From NCBI GenBank assembly GCA_035298905.1, contig DATGXQ010000237.1, positions 1 through 11,565 on the forward strand: a stretch of DNA of 11,565 nucleotides, written 5' to 3'. Below are positions 7,234-11,565 of the stretch, piece by piece. The position numbers were made by a program, and so were the translations under genes. The notes beneath the pieces are model-generated. The model saw only the letters and a program-made list of their open reading frames with translations. It ran no database searches and had not been told where the DNA came from. How positions within the stretch are numbered: position 1 is the first letter of the stretch; every line of letters starts with the position of its first letter. The stretch comes from DATGXB01 sp035298905 (lineage in GTDB: Bacteria > Cyanobacteriota > Cyanobacteriia > Cyanobacteriales > Nostocaceae).

Positions 7234-7380
7234 GCATCCAATCCTGTTGCAATCTTGTTAAGTTTTCTGTATACTATTATTCCCCAAATTAGAATATATC
7301 TTTAGATGGAGGAAATTTTTTCTCGTTTATATTATGTCAGTTACAGATTCTCAGATTGATAGAACAGGGATATATAGTAA

Positions 7381-7522
7381 GAATTCAGGAGTCAGGAGCC
7401 AGGAGCCAGAATAGTTACCAAAAGAGAAATCGATAGTAGTGATATTTGGAGAATCTCAGTCAGCTTGACTCTTAAAGTCTTTTTAATTCTGAATTCTGAA
7501 TTCTGAATTCTGAATCCTTACG
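7381..7522. repeat. 142-bp dispersed repeat, copy A
   Basis: This stretch is present again, inverted, at 11424-11565 with two transitions (at 7427 and 7455) in 142 bases. It begins with TCAGGAG-type heptads (7385-7410), has a unique core of about 70 bases, and ends in four to five AATTCTG heptads (7485-7515). The core contains two overlapping hairpins: AGTCA/TGACT (7458-7470) and GACT/AGTC followed by TTTTT (7467-7484). It lies 7 bases past the stop of the M50 protease gene and 147 bases before the TPR gene start. No coding potential is seen. Confidence 0.93.
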
Positions 7523-7529
7523 CAAAAAA

Positions 7530-8141
7530 TTATTTTCCTCCTAAAAAGCTGCCAATAATAAAAGTTGAAATTTGGTTCAATCCCTCACCAAATTGAGGTA
7601 GAATAAATACTAACATTAAAGCAAATAAACCAAACTGAGTGTTTTCTAGCCGTTTTAAGTCTGGAAAGAGTTCGCTATAGATATGAAAACCATCTAGAGG
7701 GGGAATCGGCAGTAAATTAAACAACATTAAATGTATGTTTATACTTGCTCCTAAATATAGAAATTCTTCACTAAAAAAAGTTGAGATGTTATTATCTAAG
7801 GTAAATTTCCAAATCGTTAAAAAGATAAGACTTAATACCAGGTTTGATAATGGGCCTGCGGCTGAGACTAAAATATTACTGTATTTAGGATGACGAAACT
7901 TTGATGGATTGACAGGCATTTGTCCCCAAGAAATGCCAAAGAGAAATAGATAAATGATGGAATGCCAACCCATGTGTACTATAGGGTTAAGTGTCATGTG
8001 TCCAGTTTTGCGGGGTGTGTCGTCTCCTTGACTGATAGCAGCAAAACCATGAGCTAATTCATGTAAACAAATTGATAGTATGACTATAGCAACAACTCTG
8101 ACAAATAGAATTGGGTCTTTAGTCAGTGTATAGATAAACAT
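7530..8141 (-). CDS. site-2-protease-like membrane metalloprotease (M50 family)
   Basis: The product has 203 residues, a minimal S2P/SpoIVFB-like intramembrane zinc protease. Seen: the zinc motif HELAH at residues 27-31 (H27 and H31 ligands, E28 catalytic) inside the first long hydrophobic segment; a GHMTLNPIVHMGW loop; the SAAGPLSNLVLSLIF segment of a central membrane helix; and the second active-site motif NLLPIPPLDG (residues 142-151) with Asp150 as third ligand. A C-terminal hydrophobic helix (about 168-183) follows. No PDZ or CBS domain is attached, so it matches the short S2P-M50-like group. Such enzymes cut membrane-bound regulators such as anti-sigma factors, but the substrate here is unknown. 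The start ATG 8141 lacks a clear Shine-Dalgarno, and a MITE-like element begins 33 bases upstream of it. Confidence 0.92.
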   Translation of the reverse strand: MFIYTLTKDPILFVRVVAIVILSICLHELAHGFAAISQGDDTPRKTGHMTLNPIVHMGWHSIIYLFLFGISWGQMPVNPSKFRHPKYSNILVSAAGPLSNLVLSLIFLTIWKFTLDNNISTFFSEEFLYLGASINIHLMLFNLLPIPPLDGFHIYSELFPDLKRLENTQFGLFALMLVFILPQFGEGLNQISTFIIGSFLGGK

Positions 8142-8174
8142 ATTTTTAGATTTGGCAGCGTTTGTTATTTGTTA

Positions 8175-8333
8175 GGGAGCATCCCATTTTGGAAAAAGCA
8201 CCAGGCGATTGGAAATCGCGGCTACACAAGCGAAGTCCGCCTACGCGGACTGTATATAGCCTGCGGAGGCAGGCTTTGTTTGTATAGCCCCACCCTTCTA
8301 GGGTGAGGGTATTCGCCAAAATGAGATGCACCC
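8175..8333. mobile_element. MITE-like element (159 bp) with terminal inverted repeats
   Basis: The ends GGGAGCATCCCATTTTGG (8175-8192) and the reverse complement of 8316-8333 agree at 16 of 18 bases. They are flanked by ATTTGTTA (8167-8174) and GTTTGTTA (8334-8341), which look like an 8-bp target duplication with one change. The interior holds four perfect small hairpins: GCGAT/ATCGC, AGTCCGC/GCGGACT, GCCTGC/GCAGGC and CACCCT/AGGGTG. GGCTACACAA and TTGTTTGTATAGCC pair around the middle two. It encodes no transposase and would need one in trans. A frame open across it (8146-8331) is not a gene. Confidence 0.8.
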
Positions 8334-8341
8334 GTTTGTTA

Positions 8342-8649
8342 AGCGTTTATCATGTAAACAATAGAACTACTTAAGTCTGTAGATAGTTGTTTAACTAGGA
8401 ATAAGTTCTATGTTAATAATATCACATTAGTTTATTTTTACCGCTTTGATCATTGCAAAAGTATAAAAAAACCACCCCTTGCCAGGGGTGGAAAAGCACC
8501 AGGAAGCGAATATATGTATTTTTGTTGAGAGAAGCTAGTGCAGCGTGGCAGAAATCACCGTTTAGTTAAACAAGGTTCAAACGTAGATGATCAAATTAAC
8601 TTGCTTCACTTTCCGAAGTTGAGAACTCTCTGTTTTTTAGTTTTTTCTC
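8342..8649. other. intergenic region without a gene
   Basis: These 308 bases, between the MITE-like element and the TrpC stop, are AT-rich. The only convincing element is the minus-strand terminator at 8465-8491. The promoter for the M50 protease gene should lie here or inside the MITE, but no clear -35/-10 pair is seen. The stretch 8495-8649 would be the 3' untranslated part of the trpC message. Confidence 0.6.
8465..8491 (-). terminator. intrinsic terminator of trpC
   Basis: On the minus strand the arms CCACCCCT and AGGGGTGG (8484-8491 and 8472-8479) form a perfect GC-rich 8-bp stem with a four-base loop, followed by seven T (8465-8471). It lies about 160 bases after the trpC stop and is oriented to end that transcript. 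It also insulates the M50 gene from trpC read-through. Confidence 0.88.
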
Positions 8650-9534
8650 CTAAATTCCCTTGACTTTTTTCCTCAGCAGGTCTTTATAGAGTGGGGGAGT
8701 GGCCTGTAGCAGATTGCGTACAGCTCCTTCTACATCCCGTTGTTGCAGTAGAGGTTCTCCCAGGATGACTGCTTGACTACCAGCGTCAGCAACCAGAGAT
8801 AGGTCAGCGGAGGTTTCTATTCCTGATTCGCTAACGACGAAGACACCCAAGTTTTGCAAATGCGATCGCCTAGCTGCTAATAATGTTTGAGTAATGCTAG
8901 GATCGACCGTTAAATCTTCCAAAGAACGGTTATTAATGGATACGATCCGAACGTCGTCTAACTTCAGCACTCGATCTAATTCTGCCAGGTTATGAACTTC
9001 TACTACAGCACTCATACCTAAGTAGTGAATCACTCGCATGAAGTTCTGAATCTCTTTGTCTGTCAAAATTGCCGCAATCAATAACACAGCATCAGCACCG
9101 GCAGCTCTGGCTAGATAAATCTGGCAGGGATCAAGAATAAAATCTTTGCAAAGTAAAGGTATGCTTACTCGATGACGAATTGCACGGAGCTGGTCAAAAC
9201 CTCCCAGAAAGAACTTTTGGTCAGTAACTACGGAAATGCAAATAGCTCCCCCGCGCTCATATGCTTGAGCGATCGCCACTGGGTCAAAATCTGCTCTGGC
9301 TACCTCTTGATAGGGTGATGCTTTTTTTACTTCGGCAATAATTCCCGGTTGGGAAGCACTTTGCTGCAAAGCGGTAAAAAAATCTCGCACTGTCGGGGCA
9401 GCAGTTAGCTGGCGTTGCAAAGAAGCCAAAGACATTTCTTGCTGCATCTGTGCAACTTCTAGTCTTTTATGCCAGACAAGCTCTCTGAGAATGGGTTGTA
9501 AACTGGTATTTGAAACGGTAACTGGGTAATTCAT
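8650..9534 (-). CDS. trpC: indole-3-glycerol-phosphate synthase, divergent copy
   Basis: The product has 294 residues. The family reaction closes the indole ring of carboxyphenylaminodeoxyribulose phosphate in tryptophan synthesis. Most catalytic residues are present: E68 and K70 (IIAEVKK), S73, the general acid K130 (LLCKDF), E179 (VVEVH), N201 and R203 (INNR), and E236-S237-G238 (VVSESGI). The N-terminal helix ILRELVWHKRLEV is the cyanobacterial form. Several signature positions differ: the usual SPSKG loop reads SPYQE (73-77), the Gly before INNR is Ser199, and the phosphate-site GES reads GEP (259-261). It is therefore probably a paralogue of the housekeeping enzyme, active or altered in specificity. 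It stands alone, not in a trp operon. The start ATG 9534 has no clear Shine-Dalgarno, and the HetP-family gene lies 217 bases upstream. Confidence 0.9.
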   Translation of the reverse strand: MNYPVTVSNTSLQPILRELVWHKRLEVAQMQQEMSLASLQRQLTAAPTVRDFFTALQQSASQPGIIAEVKKASPYQEVARADFDPVAIAQAYERGGAICISVVTDQKFFLGGFDQLRAIRHRVSIPLLCKDFILDPCQIYLARAAGADAVLLIAAILTDKEIQNFMRVIHYLGMSAVVEVHNLAELDRVLKLDDVRIVSINNRSLEDLTVDPSITQTLLAARRSHLQNLGVFVVSESGIETSADLSLVADAGSQAVILGEPLLQQRDVEGAVRNLLQATPPLYKDLLRKKVKGI

Positions 9535-9659
9535 AAGAGATTTACAGATATAGATGAATTATGAGTTAGGCGATCGCTATGTTCACTTGCTCCTCATCCA
9601 AATTTGTTAAAAAATTTCCCCGTCAAAAAATTTCTCCAATACAGCAAGTTCTGTATAAG

Positions 9660-9715
9660 TGAGGTACAGCATAACTTTTGATTCATAAGCTTTACAGCCT
9701 TATATATGTACCTCA
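9660..9715. promoter_or_regulatory. inverted repeat between the HetP-family gene and trpC
   Basis: TGAGGTACA (9660-9668) and TGTACCTCA (9707-9715) are perfect 9-bp arms 38 bases apart, with a smaller ATAAG/CTTAT dyad between. The pair sits about midway in the 217-base gap. It has no T run and so is not a standard terminator. It could be a site for a dimeric regulator of trpC. The function is inferred. Confidence 0.35.
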
Positions 9716-9751
9716 TCTAACGAGGAAACGCTCTAGAATGGGTAAAAGTGA

Positions 9752-10030
9752 TTAAAAATGTAGCCAATTAGATTTGGCTTCAAACATATCTGCATTTTTG
9801 CTAGAAGTTTGATTTGTTGGAGAATTACCGACAAGGCAGTTATTTTTAAGTAATCTGATATAAGTGCGATAGGGAATATAGTCTATAGGGTTATGTCCAG
9901 CAAACCGTAAAATTAACACACAAGCCCAAGAATACTTACCAGCTATAATCGCTTTAACGATTTGCTCTATTTGTTCGGTATTAATTTTTTTAATGGCTTG
10001 GGGATTATAAGCAGTAAGATTTTGATTCAT
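9752..10030 (-). CDS. HetP-family heterocyst commitment protein, short form
   Basis: The product has 92 residues from ATG 10030, chosen because AGGAG (10039-10043) sits eight bases before it; the in-frame GTG three codons upstream overlaps that Shine-Dalgarno. The core, residues about 17-66, has the HetP signature: IEQIVKAIIAGKYSWACVL, then LRFAGHNPIDYIPYRTYIRLLK. HetP acts below HetR to commit cells to heterocyst fate, and its homologues in Anabaena 7120 (Asl1930, Alr2902, Alr3234) modulate the timing of commitment. The short length suggests the Asl1930-like type, but orthology cannot be decided here. His replaces the more usual Tyr in the AGxNP turn. The C-terminal about 25 residues are polar and look unstructured. 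No transmembrane or DNA-binding motif is seen. trpC follows on the same strand. Confidence 0.83.
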   Translation of the reverse strand: MNQNLTAYNPQAIKKINTEQIEQIVKAIIAGKYSWACVLILRFAGHNPIDYIPYRTYIRLLKNNCLVGNSPTNQTSSKNADMFEAKSNWLHF

Positions 10031-10038
10031 AGTAGGCA

Positions 10039-10043
10039 CTCCT
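10039..10043 (-). promoter_or_regulatory. ribosome-binding site of the HetP-family gene
   Basis: AGGAG on the minus strand, eight bases from ATG 10030. It is the clearest Shine-Dalgarno in the window and decides the start codon, because the alternative GTG at 10037-10039 shares a base with it. Confidence 0.8.
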
Positions 10044-11423
10044 GTGTGTAAATTGGAACTGATAGTTAATTCTTAGATTTGTCTTCAAATATGCGAAGTT
10101 TTAGTAAATGCTAAACAAGAGAAGTTGGCAATACTATGACCAAGTTGCGCTTACACATAAATTGCTTGCTAAAGGCAGCTGAAATGGATATGTAAAGTAG
10201 GGGGCAGATTTAACCAGCCAGTGCAGCATTTTTGCTTGCCTCTATATCTAGCTAAATCAGCCCATTTAGATTAACCGTATTGCAGAAGCAGCTTCTTCGT
10301 TAAGCCTACTCAAAGTTCAGCAATGGATACATGAACTATTTTTTGATTTACCTGTCTATTTTTTAGCTCTTGATATTTTTTTGATCTTTACTCACTTCTG
10401 ATGATCAATTTTTTATGGGTATTGAAAAATCGGGTATGGGGGTGATAAACTTTTACACCAATAAGAGTTGCAAGTTAGGGCAAGCAGAGGGGCAGGGGAG
10501 CAGGGGGCAGAGGGGAGGATTTACAGGTTTTCTTCACAAATGAAAATAATGCAATTTAAAACTACAACAGCTTATTACTTCAAGTTGTATATTAGGGCAG
10601 ACAAGAGGATAAGAAGCAGAGGAAGAGAGCAACGTTTTAGAGGTACATAAGGTTAAAGGGATAAAGCGTCAGAACAAACATAGAGAAGAGTATTTTCTTA
10701 TCCTCTTCCGCTCCCAAATTTCTTGGTGTGGTAGCCCCTATGTTTGATATTTTTATACCCTTGTTTTCTCAAGTATTGTATAAATCGACAACATTAGCTG
10801 CCAATTTTTAGCTATGGCTTTTAATCATTATAGGCTAAAAGTATTGCGTTGACTCAGTTTTAGAACTTAACACTATCAAGTATCATTTTATAATCTTAAT
10901 CTTTGACTGCCTGTTATCCTCGTTACAGTAAAAACCATAGTACTTGGAACTCTTGAGTATAATTAATGTTAATAATAAATACAAAAATTCCCTAGCTTGT
11001 ATTGTTCAATACATTTATTATTTACATCGAATATTTCTTTAGGAAGAGGCTTGATTAAATGGTAAGTAACTATTAATAAAATATACCACCTATGAGGGAT
11101 GACGCAGTATATTGTTCTATAGTTAAATCCCTGGAGAAGCAAATAAAATGATTATTTATTAATCAGCCATAATTTGCTTGTTTAGGGAGTGACAGCGAGA
11201 GCAAAAACTAATAAAATGAATTTGACAAAATTCAAAATTTATGAACAAGGCTAGAGTCATGGTTGTTTCTTGTGACAGCATAAAATGGTGTGAGGCAGAG
11301 GCAACACATAACTATCCTTAAGCTCTTTTCTCACTGCGAAAAGTAAAACTTAAAAGGTAGCAATAACTTATCCATTCTTTTGGGTGGATATAAATTAGCT
11401 GCAAAAATTATCTATGGGACATT
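10044..11423. other. long intergenic region, no gene supported
   Basis: About 1.4 kb of AT-rich DNA upstream of the HetP-family gene. Frames are short and closed in both directions; the longest (10468-10650, +) runs through G-rich low-complexity DNA and lacks protein character. Seen instead: a four-run G tract (10489-10515); a 13-bp inverted repeat AAGAGGATAAGAA/TTCTTATCCTCTT (10603-10615 and 10695-10707); a perfect -10-like TATAAT (10958-10963, +) without a good -35; and a GTATTG-TT-CAATAC palindrome (10999-11012). I saw no HetR-type GGGTCTAACCC palindrome and no NtcA GTA-N8-TAC box. A long leader or small RNA gene is possible but not shown. Confidence 0.6.
10489..10515 (+). repeat. G-rich tract with quadruplex-forming pattern
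   Basis: Four runs of 4, 4, 5 and 4 G (10489-10492, 10495-10498, 10503-10507, 10512-10515) are separated by spacers of 2, 4 and 4 bases, which meets the classic G-quadruplex rule with runs of four. Degenerate purine-rich continuations (GCAGAGGAAGAG) follow near 10616. It is likely a member of the dispersed GGGGCAG-type repeats of these genomes. Confidence 0.75.
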
Positions 11424-11565
11424 CGTAAGGATTCAGAATTCAGAATTCAGAATTCAGAATTAAAAAGACTTTAAGAGTCAAGCTGACTGAAATTCTCCAA
11501 ATATCACTACTATCGATTCCTCTTTTGGTAACTATTCTGGCTCCTGGCTCCTGACTCCTGAATTC
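11424..11565. repeat. 142-bp dispersed repeat, copy B (inverted)
   Basis: Reverse complement of 7381-7522 with two differences in 142 bases. It runs into the window edge at its GAATTC end, so the true length may be greater. The AATTCTG heptads face inward (11431-11461) and the TCAGGAG heptads outward (11536-11561), mirroring copy A. Confidence 0.93.

Noticed and set aside
8205..8310. tRNA-like cloverleaf in the MITE
   Set aside because: The four stems do not have tRNA arm lengths, a T-loop consensus or an acceptor end, so no tRNA is called.
8146..8331. 61-codon open frame on the - strand
   Set aside because: It lies almost wholly within the MITE-like element and has no protein character or start signal.
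10468..10650. 60-codon open frame on the + strand
   Set aside because: It is driven by G-rich and purine-rich low-complexity DNA, with no Shine-Dalgarno and no recognisable domain.
10921..10963. NtcA-type promoter (GTA and TAC half sites before TATAAT)
   Set aside because: The half sites GTA (10928) and TAC (10941) are ten bases apart instead of eight, and the distance to the -10 box is wrong.
7381..11565. Composite transposon
   Set aside because: The flanking inverted repeats carry no transposase, the enclosed genes are ordinary chromosomal genes, and the repeat ends are common heptads; an invertible or dispersed repeat fits better.

Overview
The window looks like chromosome of a filamentous, heterocyst-forming cyanobacterium of the Nostoc/Anabaena type. 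Four things point there: a photosystem II S4-domain protein; a HetP-family gene; eight HIP1 octamers (GCGATCGC, e.g. at 1172, 3669, 4011, 6284, 6524, 8862, 9269 and 9570), nearly all inside genes; and intergenic spacers full of seven-base tandem repeats, which are characteristic of these genomes. No rRNA, tRNA, CRISPR array, phage gene or transposase gene was found.

Left part (1-3080, + strand): the 3' end of a TolC-type outer-membrane efflux protein with a strong terminator; a papain-fold (C1) cysteine protease with a very acidic tail; a small helical protein of unknown function 44 bases downstream; and a small membrane protein with a glycine-rich segment. Middle (3080-5890): a repeat-rich spacer, the photosystem II S4 protein (+), then a convergent short-chain dehydrogenase (-) preceded on its own strand by a family 4 Fe-S uracil-DNA glycosylase (-). 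The S4 and dehydrogenase genes each have an identical 34-base block of TTTTGAA heptads directly before the start codon, so the two genes are enclosed by perfect inverted repeats.

Right part (5890-11565, all genes on - strand): a TPR-repeat protein, a site-2-protease-like M50 membrane metalloprotease with a 159-bp MITE-like element just upstream, a divergent indole-3-glycerol-phosphate synthase (TrpC) with a clear terminator, and a short HetP-family protein. The last 1.5 kb has no gene that I can support. The segment 7381-11565 is bounded by two inverted copies of a 142-bp repeat (140/142 identical), so it could invert by recombination.

The genes are mostly separate housekeeping or regulatory functions rather than one operon. 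Links I consider plausible are the protease with its small downstream neighbour, and the glycosylase-dehydrogenase pair. No obvious multi-gene novel system is present. The most notable points are the inverted 142-bp repeats, the cloverleaf-like MITE, the start-codon-proximal heptads, a sliding-clamp-binding motif on the uracil-DNA glycosylase, and altered signature residues in TrpC.
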